Below are positions 53,958-63,986 of a stretch of DNA of 64,000 nt, piece after piece. Positions within the stretch are counted from its first letter, which is position 1. Every line of letters begins with the position of its first letter. The stretch covers positions 62,001 to 126,000 of the forward strand of contig JAFLDV010000002.1 in assembly GCA_017302255.1 (NCBI GenBank), given 5' to 3'. The translations under genes and the position numbers were made by a program. The DNA is from Gammaproteobacteria bacterium. Lineage in GTDB: Bacteria > Pseudomonadota > Gammaproteobacteria > Enterobacterales > Alteromonadaceae. Under the pieces are notes generated by a model, which was not told where the DNA came from, did not search any database, and was given only the letters and a program-made list of their open reading frames with translations.

Positions 53958-54073
53958 AAATTTTCTTGTGCAATGGGGATACACAGCCAAACAACCCGAA
54001 GAAAAAGTTGAATAACTGCAGGGGACAACCGGCGTGGCGTTGCTAGGCAGCTGATTGCTGCCTAGCGTTGATA

Positions 54074-54682
54074 TTAAAATGCGTAACTTACGCCGACTTT
54101 ATAGTAATTGAAGTCGCTTTCTATACCGTACTGGGCAACCGCATGGAAGTCGTTGGTGAATTTGTAGCGACCATCAACACCATAAATGTTGCTGGTTTCA
54201 TCATCACCACCATCGTTCAGACGCTCAGCGAACACGCCACCTTCGAACTGACCAAAATTATGTTTGACGCCAACAAGGATTGAAGTGCCATTGTCGCTCT
54301 CTGAGGAATTTTCAATGATGTCATCATAAAGCGCTTTGGAATCTACAGATTGACGAACTAGGCCAAATTGAGCGTAGGCATCTGTTTGTGCACCTAACTC
54401 GAAGCGATAGCCTAAAGATAGTTTTTGTTCTTTCACATCGATATCTTGGATCGGACCGGAAGAAGTGTCGCTTTCGCTAACCGATATGATTTGGGCGTTG
54501 GCATAGAGATGGTCGGTTATCAGCGCTGTGCCATCGAATGCCTTACCTTTTAGCGAGAAATGGATATTATCGAATGTCCAACTGACATAGCTCAGTGCAA
54601 CATTATCAAAGGTTGTTGCTGGGGTTGCGGAAGCAACGCTAGAAACAGTAGCGAGTAAAACTGCGAGAGTAAGCTTTTTCAT
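54074..54682 (-). CDS. Small outer-membrane beta-barrel protein
   Basis: A 202-residue exported protein. A signal peptide ending near ASA is followed by strand-like segments and a terminal F, as in OmpA/OmpX-type barrels. Like the 30600 protein it is acidic, with a similar design. AAGGA precedes the ATG. The function is unknown. Confidence 0.82.
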   Translation of the reverse strand: MKKLTLAVLLATVSSVASATPATTFDNVALSYVSWTFDNIHFSLKGKAFDGTALITDHLYANAQIISVSESDTSSGPIQDIDVKEQKLSLGYRFELGAQTDAYAQFGLVRQSVDSKALYDDIIENSSESDNGTSILVGVKHNFGQFEGGVFAERLNDGGDDETSNIYGVDGRYKFTNDFHAVAQYGIESDFNYYKVGVSYAF

Positions 54683-55248
54683 TTTTTTCCTTGTGCTTCT
54701 CTTGGCTTAAATACGGAGATTAAGCTGAGAAATTTTTTGCATATAAAAATGGAATATTCCCTTCAACCATGAAGAGCCAGCATTTGCTGGTGCCTTGCAC
54801 ATAATGGCGAGCCAGATTTATTGAGTTGCGTTTTATCTTGAGGATAAAGTTGCAAGAAACGCAATTCTACCGATGGAATTGTTTGAATCTAGGTTTTTAT
54901 GTTAAGAATTTGTGTTTTTTCGTTTTCCAAGGTCGTGACAGTGAGGTCTCGGTTATGTATGAACGGCTACGCTAGCTATTTTTCACATGTGTCGATTGTT
55001 AGTTCAGGGATATGTAGCTTTAAGACTTCATAGCTTCAGAAAGTTCGACCGCTGACATATTGAACGCGCTTGAAAATAATCGGCATCGCTGATAGTCATA
55101 CAATATTGCGCACAGTCGGTTACAACTCATTGGTAGGTAAATCGCACAACCCACGCTGTGGAAAATACCGATCCTTGTTGTTATTGAGCTAAGTGCTCAT
55201 CTGTCTCGTATCTTGAGCATCCAAATTCGCTCACGCCATAGGAACGCC
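54683..55248. other. Long intergenic region between the barrel gene and the ABC1 gene
   Basis: 566 bp without a gene I can support. It is AT-rich near the barrel promoter and contains a CACATGTG octamer palindrome around 54984. It must hold the promoters of both divergent flanking genes. No terminator or RNA was recognised. Confidence 0.5.
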
Positions 55249-56568
55249 ATGACCACAGGCAAAAGTAGCAAAGTCCCCACCAGTCGCTTGGCGCGATTTG
55301 GTAGTTTAGCGAGTCTCGCTGGCAAAGTTGCTGGCGGTATGTTGGCAGAAGGCGCACGGCAATTAGCGCAAGGGCAAAAGCCCGTGCTGCAGCAAATGCT
55401 GTTAACGCCAGCCAACGCGCAGCGAGTAGCGACGCAATTGTCGCAAATGCGCGGTGCGGCGATGAAATTAGGCCAGCTGCTGTCGATGGATGCCGGAGAT
55501 TTATTACCACCGGCACTAACCAGTATTTTGGCGCAATTACGCGCCAACGGCAGTCCGATGTTGCCCGCGCAGCTGGCAACTTTACTGCAGCAACAATGGG
55601 GTAAAGACTGGCAGCGCAATTTCAGTGCCTTTACTTTCTCGCCAATTGCCGCTGCGTCCATTGGCCAAGTGCATCAGGCCTATCACGATAATGGTCGGCC
55701 GCTGGCGGTGAAAATTCAGTACCCGGGCATTAGTACTAGTATCGACAGCGATGTGGATAATGTCGCAACGCTACTTCGTGTTAGTGGCTTATTGCCGCAA
55801 GGCATTGATTTGCAGCCGCTGCTGGCCGAAGCCAAGCAACAACTGCATAAAGAAGCTGATTATTTGCAAGAAGCCGCCTATTTACAGAGTTATCGTCAGC
55901 ATTTGGCCGACGATCGCGACTTTTTGTTGCCTGAGTTTTATCCGGAATTATCAACCCAACAAATTCTGACCATGAGTTTTGTCGAGGGCGTGGCCATCGA
56001 TGAATTGCTCCAGCAACCACAAGAGTTGCGGGATCGAGTGATGTCGTTGTTGTTTGTGCTGCTGTTTAAAGAAATCTTTCATTTCCGACTAGTGCAAACC
56101 GATCCAAATTTCGCCAATTACCGCTTTAATCTGCAGACTAATCAGCTAGTTTTACTCGATTTTGGCGCCTGTCGTGATTATTCAGAAACGGTGAGTGACG
56201 GGTACCGTTTGTTATTTCGCGCCTTATTGCAGCAACAACCAGCGCTACAACTGCAAGCGTTGCAGCAAATTGGCTACTTCAGCGCCGAGATTAAACCCGA
56301 GCAGCAACAAGCAGTGATGTCGTTGGTGAGTTTGGCTGCTGAACCATTGCAACAAGACAGTTTTGATTTTGCCAGCTCAGACCTACCAAGCCGCATGCGC
56401 GATGCCGGCCTGCAACTTTCCATGAAACTGCAATACTGGCACACACCACCAGTTGATGCTTTATTCCTGCATCGTAAAATGGCCGGTTTGTTTTTATTAG
56501 CAAAAACACTCAAAGCCAAGGTGCCAATTCGTGATTTATTGCGGCCGTTTGTTGAGGTACAGCCTTGA
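55249..56568 (+). CDS. ABC1/UbiB (ADCK)-family atypical kinase-like protein
   Basis: A 439-residue protein. The KxGQ motif (MKLGQLLS near 72), SIGQVH near 137, VKIQYPG near 153, EADY near 201, QTDPNFANY near 282 and LLDFGA near 302 are the ABC1-family marks. There is no clear C-terminal membrane pair as in UbiB itself. Such proteins support ubiquinone biosynthesis or lipid metabolism. The start at 55249 has AGGAA five bases upstream. No ubi genes are adjacent. Confidence 0.92.
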   Translation: MTTGKSSKVPTSRLARFGSLASLAGKVAGGMLAEGARQLAQGQKPVLQQMLLTPANAQRVATQLSQMRGAAMKLGQLLSMDAGDLLPPALTSILAQLRANGSPMLPAQLATLLQQQWGKDWQRNFSAFTFSPIAAASIGQVHQAYHDNGRPLAVKIQYPGISTSIDSDVDNVATLLRVSGLLPQGIDLQPLLAEAKQQLHKEADYLQEAAYLQSYRQHLADDRDFLLPEFYPELSTQQILTMSFVEGVAIDELLQQPQELRDRVMSLLFVLLFKEIFHFRLVQTDPNFANYRFNLQTNQLVLLDFGACRDYSETVSDGYRLLFRALLQQQPALQLQALQQIGYFSAEIKPEQQQAVMSLVSLAAEPLQQDSFDFASSDLPSRMRDAGLQLSMKLQYWHTPPVDALFLHRKMAGLFLLAKTLKAKVPIRDLLRPFVEVQP

Positions 56569-56741
56569 TGCTAAGGTCACTCTACTGAAAATCAGCGTGT
56601 GAGCTAAATTGCTGCAGCCGAAGCGCAGGCATTTGCCGATTGCTGTATGCGGATCTGCTCATGGGTTTAACATAAGAGTAACCTCTGTTAAACTTTCATT
56701 TTATCCAGTGAATGGATCCGCTAAGCGAGCAAGGAGTGCGT

Positions 56742-57680
56742 GTGGAAAAGTCTTGGAAACCAAAGGGCTGGTTGAGTATTTTCTTTGGGATTTTCTTTCA
56801 GAATTTTGCATTTTTATATGTCAATAAAGCGAAGGTTTTTTGGCTTTATTGGCTGCTTATTTTGGTCGTGAGCATAATTGAAATTCAATTGTATAGCCGT
56901 ATCGAGGGTGACAGTTGGTTTAAGAGCCTGCATTTCATCTGGTTTTTTGCCATTATTTGCCCAATTCATGCTTACATCCTGTCGCGCCGCTACAACCAAA
57001 CACAACGACGCCCTTGGTATGCCAGTTGGTGGGGGACTTTAGCTTGTTTTATGCTGGTAGCTAGCAGCATTTTCTCAGTCAGAACATTTTTATTCGAGCC
57101 GTTTTCCATACCTGCAAGGTCGATGAGCCCAACCTTTAATCCGGGTGATTATTTAATAGTCAATAAACAAGGGTTTGGGAATTACCTCAATCTAGACAAG
57201 CTCATTCATAAGTCAGAACCAACGGTGAAGCTCAATCGAGGCGATGTTGTTGTGTTCCAATTTCCGCCTTCACCACAAGTTCAATACATTAAGCGCGTAA
57301 TTGGCTTACCCGGCGATACGATTATGTATCGTGATAAAACCATCTATATCAAACCTGCCTGTTTGGGTAGTGTTGAAAGTTGTGCGCCATTAACGCCATT
57401 GAAAAAAGAGTATAAATTCACCAAAGTTGAAGCTGGTGTTGAACATGAATACTATCAAGAGACTGCAGCAAATGTGCACTATGAAATCAAGCAGCGCGGT
57501 CAGTATTTTGACCTCGCAAAAGATTATTACGCGCAAGCAGAACATCCGGTTGGTGAATGGTTAGTCCCAGAAAAGCACTATTTTGTGATGGGAGATAATC
57601 GCGATAATAGCTTTGATAGCCGTTTTTGGGGTTTTGTCCCCGAGGGGAACCTCATTGGAACTCCGGTATTTGTTTGGTAG
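56742..57680 (+). CDS. lepB: Signal peptidase I
   Basis: A 312-residue type I signal peptidase. The serine lies in ARSMSPTF (about S127), the lysine in YIKRVIGLPGD (about K184), and the GDNRDNSFDSRFWG box follows. Two or more N-terminal hydrophobic segments precede the catalytic part. GTG 56742 is chosen because AAGGAG lies five bases upstream. It cleaves signal peptides at the periplasmic face. It may be a second signal peptidase, as housekeeping lepB usually sits with lepA/rnc. Confidence 0.92.
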   Translation: MEKSWKPKGWLSIFFGIFFQNFAFLYVNKAKVFWLYWLLILVVSIIEIQLYSRIEGDSWFKSLHFIWFFAIICPIHAYILSRRYNQTQRRPWYASWWGTLACFMLVASSIFSVRTFLFEPFSIPARSMSPTFNPGDYLIVNKQGFGNYLNLDKLIHKSEPTVKLNRGDVVVFQFPPSPQVQYIKRVIGLPGDTIMYRDKTIYIKPACLGSVESCAPLTPLKKEYKFTKVEAGVEHEYYQETAANVHYEIKQRGQYFDLAKDYYAQAEHPVGEWLVPEKHYFVMGDNRDNSFDSRFWGFVPEGNLIGTPVFVW

Positions 57681-57786
57681 GGAAATTTTCAGCAGACAGT
57701 GGCTTAGTGCCTACTGCACTTCGGCTGCCCACGCAGAATCACTTTGTGGCAATATTAAAATCCTGACATCTGAGCGTCGAACACAC

Positions 57787-58314
57787 ATGACAAATGTATC
57801 AACGAAAATGACAAGTGCAGTGCAGCAACTGAAACGCCTAGGTATCGTGCTGACATTCAATTTAGCTGCCACCTTTAGTGCAGGAGCCGTTGCTGATGAC
57901 GTGGCGCTTGCAGAGAAAAATTTAATTGCAGCCAATAAGTTTCTTGCTGACAACTTGAAACGCAGTGGCGTTATGGAAACTCCGAGCGGCTTGCAATATC
58001 GAATTATTGAGCAAGGTATGGGCTGCCAGCCAACGCCAAATGCCGATATCACTGTGCATTATGCCGCAAGATTAGCGACCTCAAAGCAGCCTTTTGATAG
58101 CAGTTATGCGCGCGGTGAGCCAGGTACTTATCCACTGAACCGGATGATATTGGCGTGGCGTGAAGGGATCCCAATGATGCAAAAGGGCGCTATTTGGGAG
58201 TTTTACGTACCACCAGCGCTTGCTTATGGCAGCAAAGGCTCGATGCCAGTGATTGAGCCTAATGTGGTGACTATTTTTAAAGTTGAATTACTGCACTCGG
58301 ACTCATGCCAGTGA
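57787..58314 (+). CDS. Periplasmic FKBP-type peptidyl-prolyl isomerase (FkpA-like)
   Basis: A 175-residue exported FKBP. The signal peptide ends near GAVA. A helical dimerisation-like region (ALAEKNLIAANKFLADNLKR) precedes the FKBP domain (SGLQYRIIE, YGSKG). The domain is shorter and more divergent than in the other two, and some active-site aromatics are replaced, so activity is not certain. The ribosome binding site is weak. It follows signal peptidase I on the same strand. Confidence 0.85.
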   Translation: MTNVSTKMTSAVQQLKRLGIVLTFNLAATFSAGAVADDVALAEKNLIAANKFLADNLKRSGVMETPSGLQYRIIEQGMGCQPTPNADITVHYAARLATSKQPFDSSYARGEPGTYPLNRMILAWREGIPMMQKGAIWEFYVPPALAYGSKGSMPVIEPNVVTIFKVELLHSDSCQ

Positions 58315-58569
58315 TTGCTAGCAGGAATACAATCTTCAGTGCGGGCAGCCACGAACGCAACACGCAACCCTACCCCTGCAAACATCTTAACCAATGCAAG
58401 AGGCCCAGAGTTTGAACGCAGCCGAGCAAGGTAAATCATAGCGCCACACCAACAATGCCTGCCGGTAGTTAAAGCATTGATTGATTTCGAATACCAGCAT
58501 TGTTACTGTGGTTTTTAGACCAAAGCCAGTCGCAAAAAAGTGCTGGGCTACGCTTTAAGAGGGAATTTT

Positions 58570-61500
58570 ATGGTGGTTGAGCAACAGCTTGAACGCGCTC
58601 GTTTGGAATTGTTGGATATGGGGCTACGCTCCAATCCTCAGCTAAATTATCGCAGTGGCGGTCGAGCACTCGATATTATCGATGAGCAATCGGCAACCAT
58701 TTTTGAGTTGCTGGTGGCGCAAGAAAGCACCCTCAGCTTTTTGCCCTTGCCAGAAGCTTATCAGCAAAAAATTGCAGATGATGCCGATGAAGGCACATTC
58801 TTTGAAGTCGACAACAACACCTCACTGCCGCCGCTTGATGTGTATCTCGAACAACAAAAAGGTGCGGCGCGGTATAGTGACAAATACCTACAAACTGGTC
58901 TTATTCCCGCCAAACTCGATAAAGCCCTGCTGAAACTAGAGGCTGAAGCGCATACCCTGTTGCAAGAACAAGGTGTTGAAGTGCTGTATCTTGCGCTTGG
59001 CTTTTTGCAGTGGCAAGAGCCCGCTAATCTTGCTGTTTCGCGATACGCACCGTTGATTTTAGTGCCAGTACAGCTCATTCGGTCCTCCGCCCGAGATAGT
59101 TTTAAACTGCGTTACACCGGTGAAGAGCTTGGCTCAAATCTCACCTTAGCGGCAAAACTGCGTTCGGAATTTAAACTAACCCTACCGGCGTATTCTGACG
59201 AAATTACGGTGTCAGATTATTACCAAGCCGTGGCTGATGCGGTTGCCGGGCAAACTGCATGGCGAGTTCATCCGGATAAAGTAGGCCTTGGCCTGTTTTC
59301 GTTTGGCAAATTTCAAATGTACATGGACCTAGAGCCAGCCGGCTGGCCAGAAGGTAAAAAGCCATCGCAACTGCCATTGATTGGTCGCTTATTTCGGGAC
59401 GGCTTTGCGCCACAGGTTGAAATAAAATCTGAAGATCTCAATCACCCAGAGCTACTGCGCTTGGTCAAAGATGCCGATTCCAGCCAAATCGAGGCTATTT
59501 TGGCGATGAAGTCCGGCGCTGATTTGATTATTCAAGGACCGCCTGGTACCGGTAAATCGCAAACCATCACCAATATCATTGCCGAAGCCGTTGCACTTGG
59601 GAAAAAAGTGTTGTTTGTGGCGCAAAAAATGGCTGCATTGGAAGTGGTAAAAAAACGGCTTGATGAAACCCATTTGGGGTTAGCTGTGCTGGAGTTGCAT
59701 AGCCATAAAAGTACCAAGAAATCGGTGCTCGCTTCGATTGCCGAGTCGTTGGATCAGGGGCGGCCGCAGACCGAAAGCCGTCAGCGTGAATGGGCAGATT
59801 TAGCGGCGTCTAAGACTCATCTTGATGGTTATGTGCACGCTATCCGTACACCTATTTTAGCGAGTGGAATCAATTACATCGAAGCACTAGGTGCGCTGCT
59901 GCATCTGCAAGCGCCAGATGGCAGCATACCAAGTATCCCATTTAATTGTTTTGAGCACTGGAATGCCGAGCAATTTAGCAACGCCCGCAAACTAGTCGCT
60001 GAATTGGTCGAGCAATTACAGCGGGTTGGCGAACCGGCGGCACACGCTTTTGCGCTGAGTGGACGCACCGATTTTTCTCCAGCTTTGCAACAAACGCTAA
60101 GCGCAACTTTGGGCGAGCTAGGTAAGCTACTTGGCGAGCAAGAAGAGCAGCTACAAAGCATTTGCACCGAGTTGCAGTTCAGCAAACCCCATAGTGTGTT
60201 CGACGTCAGCACTTTGATTTCGACATTAAACTGGCTGACAGCGATGCCAGATTTACGGTTAGTACAATTAACCAACCCACTTTGGCAGCTTGACCAGCAA
60301 AAAATTGGCAATGGCTTAGCCTGTTTGGGTAATTATTTAGCGCTGAAAACTCGCTTCGATGCGCAGTTTATCGCGCAGGCGCTGGATGCGGATTTACTGA
60401 CTATTCGGCAAGGCCTTATGGGTAAAACAGAGAAATGGTGGCGTTTTTTCTCGTCTGATTATCGACAAGCAAAGTCGAAACTCGCGGGACTATGGCGCGG
60501 CGAGCTGCCGGCTGCTGGCGCAGACTGGCTGTCGGCTTTGGAAAACGCCTTGGCTTATCAAAGTACTAAGCAGGAGCTCGCTAGTTATCAGCAAGTCATG
60601 GCTGGCGTTTTTGCCGGGCTTTGGCAAGGAGAGTTATCTGATCAGCAAACGCTTGGCCAAATCCAGCATTGGATCAACGAATTTAATCAAAAACTAAGCC
60701 GCGCAGAGTTACCGCAAACACTGGCTGCGCTGATCGACCGCGGTTTAGATAAGTCGCGGCTTGCTCAGCAAATCTCAACTTTAACCGCACTTAGTTCAGA
60801 TATTAAAACTCAGCTGCAAACCCTGAGTGAGCTGCTGCAGCTCACTCACAATGCCCAAGCGCAAGATTTGGCTGCTATGCCATTTGCACAGTTACATCCT
60901 GTACTTGAAGGTTGGAAGAATTCGGCGCAGTTATACGATTTCGCCCGCTACAACCAGATTGTGCAGGCATTGCAAAGTTACCAATTACCTCAATTAACCG
61001 AGCTTGCGCGCAACTGGCGGACTGCACCGGATTTGCTGATGGCATTCTTTGAGCGCAGTTATTATGGTGGTTTAGTCGATTATGCCTACGATAGCTTTGA
61101 GGCAATACGCCGGTTTGACCGCAACAAACATGAGCAAAGCCTGCGCGATTTCAAACGAATTGATGGCGATAGTTTGTTTTTTGCCCAAGAGCAATTGGTA
61201 AACCTGTTGTATGAGCGTTTACCGAAGAAAACTGCCAAAGGCGAAATGGAACTAGTGCTGCGTGAGCTTGGCAAAAAGAATCGGCACATTCCAATTCGAA
61301 AACTGCTGGCCGAAGCCGGTAACGTCATTCAACAAGCGAAGCCGATTTTTATGATGAGCCCAATGTCCATCGCCACCTACTTGAAACAAGGTGCATTGGA
61401 TTTTGACTTAGTAATTTTTGACGAAGCCAGCCAAATACCCGCCCCTGATGCGCTCGGTGCTATGCTGCGTGGACGGCAGGTCATTGTGGTTGGTGATAGC

Positions 61501-63324
61501 AAGCAGATGCCACCGAGCAATTTGTTTGGCAAGGCAGTTGAGTTGGAAGACGAAGATCTGGAAAACAGTGCCACTGCAGAAATGGAAAGTATTCTGGCGT
61601 TAATGGAAGCGCGTGGAGCTGCTAGTAAAATGCTGCGTTGGCACTACCGCTCGCGCCACGATTCGTTAATCGCCGTATCCAACGATCAGTTTTATAAAAA
61701 CAAGCTAGTGGCATTCCCAAGCCCCGGCTTTCACCCTGATGCCACCGGCCTTAAATTTCACCATTTGCTGGCAACTCACTACGACAAAGGCGGCAGCCGT
61801 ACCAACCCGGGCGAAGTTAAGGCTGTGGTCGCAGCAGTGCTGCAACATGCCATCAGCAAACCGCATTTGTCGTTAGGTGTGGTGGCATTTAGCTTGTCGC
61901 AACGGGATGCTATTTTGCTTGAGTTAGAAAAAGAGCGCCGCCTGCACCCTGAAACTGACGAGTTTTTCCTTCGGCATGCCGGTGGTGATGAGTTTTTTGT
62001 GAAAAATTTGGAGAACGTCCAAGGCGATGAGCGTGACGTCATCTATATCAGTATCTGCTACGGCAAAACGAGCAGCGGTCAGCTGAGCCAGAATTTTGGC
62101 TTGCTGAATAAACCAGGCGGCGAGCGGCGTTTAAACGTGTTGATCTCCCGTGCGCGTTTAGCCATGGAAGTCTTTGCCAATTTCAAAGGTGATGAGCTAA
62201 AAGTGGACGTCGACAGCCCGTTTGGCGTGCGCTCACTGCAAATCTTTTTGCAATTTGCCGAGACTGGCAAGTTGAATAAAGCGCAAGAACAGGCGCAGCA
62301 ACAAAACTTCGCTTTTGGCGCCTTGTTGCATCAAGCCATTCAGCGGCTCGGCTATCAAGTGGCGAGCCGTGTTGGCAGTCAAGGTTATTACATCGATTTG
62401 GCGATACGCCACCCAGCAGATCCAAGCAAATTTGTGCTGGCACTGGAATATGATGGCGCCGGTTATTACGGCGCTGTATCGGCACGTGACCGCGAGCGAC
62501 TGCGGCAAAGTGTGTTGGAGGGACTTGGCTGGAGTTTCGAGCGAATTTGGTCCACTGATTGGTTTCGCGATCCAGACGCCGAGTTACATCGGCTAAAAAT
62601 ACTGATTGATCAAGCAATTGCACAGCATGACGCACTGATGTCGTCGTTAACGACGAAAGCAGCAAGCGCTAAACAGCTGCAAGCTAAACCGAGCGTGCCC
62701 GAGTCATCGGCACAGCCCATCGCTCGAATTGAAGAAGAGCAGCCTGAGTTGGTTACATGCGCGACGCCTTATAAAAAGACTGATGTTTCGACCTTAAATA
62801 TCCCGAATGTCGATGATTTCAGTGCCATTCCAACGGCTGTATTAGTGCATGCCGTCGAGCGGATTGTTGCCGCAGAATATCCAATTTTTGCCAGCTTAGT
62901 CGCCGCCCGCCTCGCCAGCGTAGCCGGACTTACCCGAGTTGGCCCGAAAATTAAACGCACTGTCGACCAAGCAATCCAAAGCGCAGTCCACAAGGGGCTC
63001 ATTCAGCTTACTGCTGATGAGGTGTTATGGCCGCAGGGCCGTAACACGGTGAAACTCAGAAACTGGAACGGCGTGGATGCCGCGATGCGCAAACTGGAAA
63101 ATGTCTGTGATGCCGAGCTTACCAATGCTTTATTGCTTTCAGTTCAAGATGCCCATGCCATCAGCATCAGCGATGCCGCTTCTGCTGCTTTGAGCTTGTT
63201 AGGCTTTCAACGCGCCACCGCTCAAGCAACAGAACGCATGAGTAACTTAGCGCAGGTGCAATGCGAAAAAGGTGTACTGACTTACGACAATGATCGGCTG
63301 AAAATAGCAGTAGCGACGGGTTAG
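58570..63324 (+). CDS. Large SF1 helicase-nuclease, DUF4011/Hhe-like
   Basis: A 1584-residue multidomain protein. An N-terminal DUF4011-like region (about 1-300) is followed by an SF1 helicase core with Walker A GPPGTGKSQT near 322 and Walker B VIFDEASQ near 945, separated by a long insertion. Late helicase motifs VQGDERDVIYIS near 1150 and NVLISRAR near 1187 follow. Next comes a Vsr/MTES_1575-type restriction-endonuclease fold (about 1245-1360, with D/E in YYIDLAI and LALEYD), then a DUF3320-like helical C terminus. GAGGG precedes ATG 58570. The order matches the DUF4011-helicase-Vsr architecture reported as the antiphage gene hhe. Composition is not obviously foreign. Confidence 0.85.
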   Translation: MVVEQQLERARLELLDMGLRSNPQLNYRSGGRALDIIDEQSATIFELLVAQESTLSFLPLPEAYQQKIADDADEGTFFEVDNNTSLPPLDVYLEQQKGAARYSDKYLQTGLIPAKLDKALLKLEAEAHTLLQEQGVEVLYLALGFLQWQEPANLAVSRYAPLILVPVQLIRSSARDSFKLRYTGEELGSNLTLAAKLRSEFKLTLPAYSDEITVSDYYQAVADAVAGQTAWRVHPDKVGLGLFSFGKFQMYMDLEPAGWPEGKKPSQLPLIGRLFRDGFAPQVEIKSEDLNHPELLRLVKDADSSQIEAILAMKSGADLIIQGPPGTGKSQTITNIIAEAVALGKKVLFVAQKMAALEVVKKRLDETHLGLAVLELHSHKSTKKSVLASIAESLDQGRPQTESRQREWADLAASKTHLDGYVHAIRTPILASGINYIEALGALLHLQAPDGSIPSIPFNCFEHWNAEQFSNARKLVAELVEQLQRVGEPAAHAFALSGRTDFSPALQQTLSATLGELGKLLGEQEEQLQSICTELQFSKPHSVFDVSTLISTLNWLTAMPDLRLVQLTNPLWQLDQQKIGNGLACLGNYLALKTRFDAQFIAQALDADLLTIRQGLMGKTEKWWRFFSSDYRQAKSKLAGLWRGELPAAGADWLSALENALAYQSTKQELASYQQVMAGVFAGLWQGELSDQQTLGQIQHWINEFNQKLSRAELPQTLAALIDRGLDKSRLAQQISTLTALSSDIKTQLQTLSELLQLTHNAQAQDLAAMPFAQLHPVLEGWKNSAQLYDFARYNQIVQALQSYQLPQLTELARNWRTAPDLLMAFFERSYYGGLVDYAYDSFEAIRRFDRNKHEQSLRDFKRIDGDSLFFAQEQLVNLLYERLPKKTAKGEMELVLRELGKKNRHIPIRKLLAEAGNVIQQAKPIFMMSPMSIATYLKQGALDFDLVIFDEASQIPAPDALGAMLRGRQVIVVGDSKQMPPSNLFGKAVELEDEDLENSATAEMESILALMEARGAASKMLRWHYRSRHDSLIAVSNDQFYKNKLVAFPSPGFHPDATGLKFHHLLATHYDKGGSRTNPGEVKAVVAAVLQHAISKPHLSLGVVAFSLSQRDAILLELEKERRLHPETDEFFLRHAGGDEFFVKNLENVQGDERDVIYISICYGKTSSGQLSQNFGLLNKPGGERRLNVLISRARLAMEVFANFKGDELKVDVDSPFGVRSLQIFLQFAETGKLNKAQEQAQQQNFAFGALLHQAIQRLGYQVASRVGSQGYYIDLAIRHPADPSKFVLALEYDGAGYYGAVSARDRERLRQSVLEGLGWSFERIWSTDWFRDPDAELHRLKILIDQAIAQHDALMSSLTTKAASAKQLQAKPSVPESSAQPIARIEEEQPELVTCATPYKKTDVSTLNIPNVDDFSAIPTAVLVHAVERIVAAEYPIFASLVAARLASVAGLTRVGPKIKRTVDQAIQSAVHKGLIQLTADEVLWPQGRNTVKLRNWNGVDAAMRKLENVCDAELTNALLLSVQDAHAISISDAASAALSLLGFQRATAQATERMSNLAQVQCEKGVLTYDNDRLKIAVATG

Positions 63325-63380
63325 GGTAATTTGCTTAGCCGTGGCCCATCAGCTAAGACAATTTAAACGCAGGTATTTTT

Positions 63381-63986
63381 ATGAAGACACTGAGTCAATT
63401 GCGGGGGCGCAGACTGGTGATTAGTTTCACCTTGGTGCTGCTCAGTGCATGCTCAAAACAATACGATATCGGTGCTGGTGCTGGCGTTAAGATTATCCAG
63501 AAGAAGCAATATACGACTCAGGTCACGCAGTTTGAATTAGCGCATCAACCGAAGATTCGCTACGTTGTCATCGCGCCAGCGGCAAATACCAAACAGGTGA
63601 GGGTCTTGCTGACATCAACCTTTGCCGAAAAGGAGACTGGCTATGCGATAGCGGTCTTTTGTGCCTCTGCCAGAGTGTATTCTCAAGGCAAAGAATATGC
63701 ACCGGTGGTTGCCTCGGTTGGTCTAAACAGACAAAACTGTCACCAATCCGACTGGATTGCTTCTGCCGGCAGCAATTTTCCCGATGCAAAAGGTGTCGAG
63801 CTCGATATTGTCTTTAACCTCGATGAGGAGTTAGGTGATGATTTTCGGCTGAAATTGCCCGCAATAACAGAGGTCGACAGCATGCAATCAATGCCAGTAG
63901 CGGCCGATTTCGCGAAGAGCAAGCAAACGACGCTGACCTTGCATGCCGAATGGTTTCGGGAAAATCTTTTTAGCGGTATCCGCTAA
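63381..63986 (+). CDS. Lipoprotein of unknown function
   Basis: A 201-residue lipoprotein with a lipobox LLSAC near residue 23. The mature part is beta-rich, with two cysteines in the central region. I recognise no domain. AGGT lies seven bases before the ATG. It starts 57 bp after the large helicase gene and ends 14 bp before the window end. Confidence 0.82.
   Translation: MKTLSQLRGRRLVISFTLVLLSACSKQYDIGAGAGVKIIQKKQYTTQVTQFELAHQPKIRYVVIAPAANTKQVRVLLTSTFAEKETGYAIAVFCASARVYSQGKEYAPVVASVGLNRQNCHQSDWIASAGSNFPDAKGVELDIVFNLDEELGDDFRLKLPAITEVDSMQSMPVAADFAKSKQTTLTLHAEWFRENLFSGIR

Noticed and set aside
58224..58439. Minus-strand 71-codon frame across the FKBP end
   Set aside because: It overlaps a real gene and looks like translated repeat DNA. 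Kept only as a possible repeat, not a gene.
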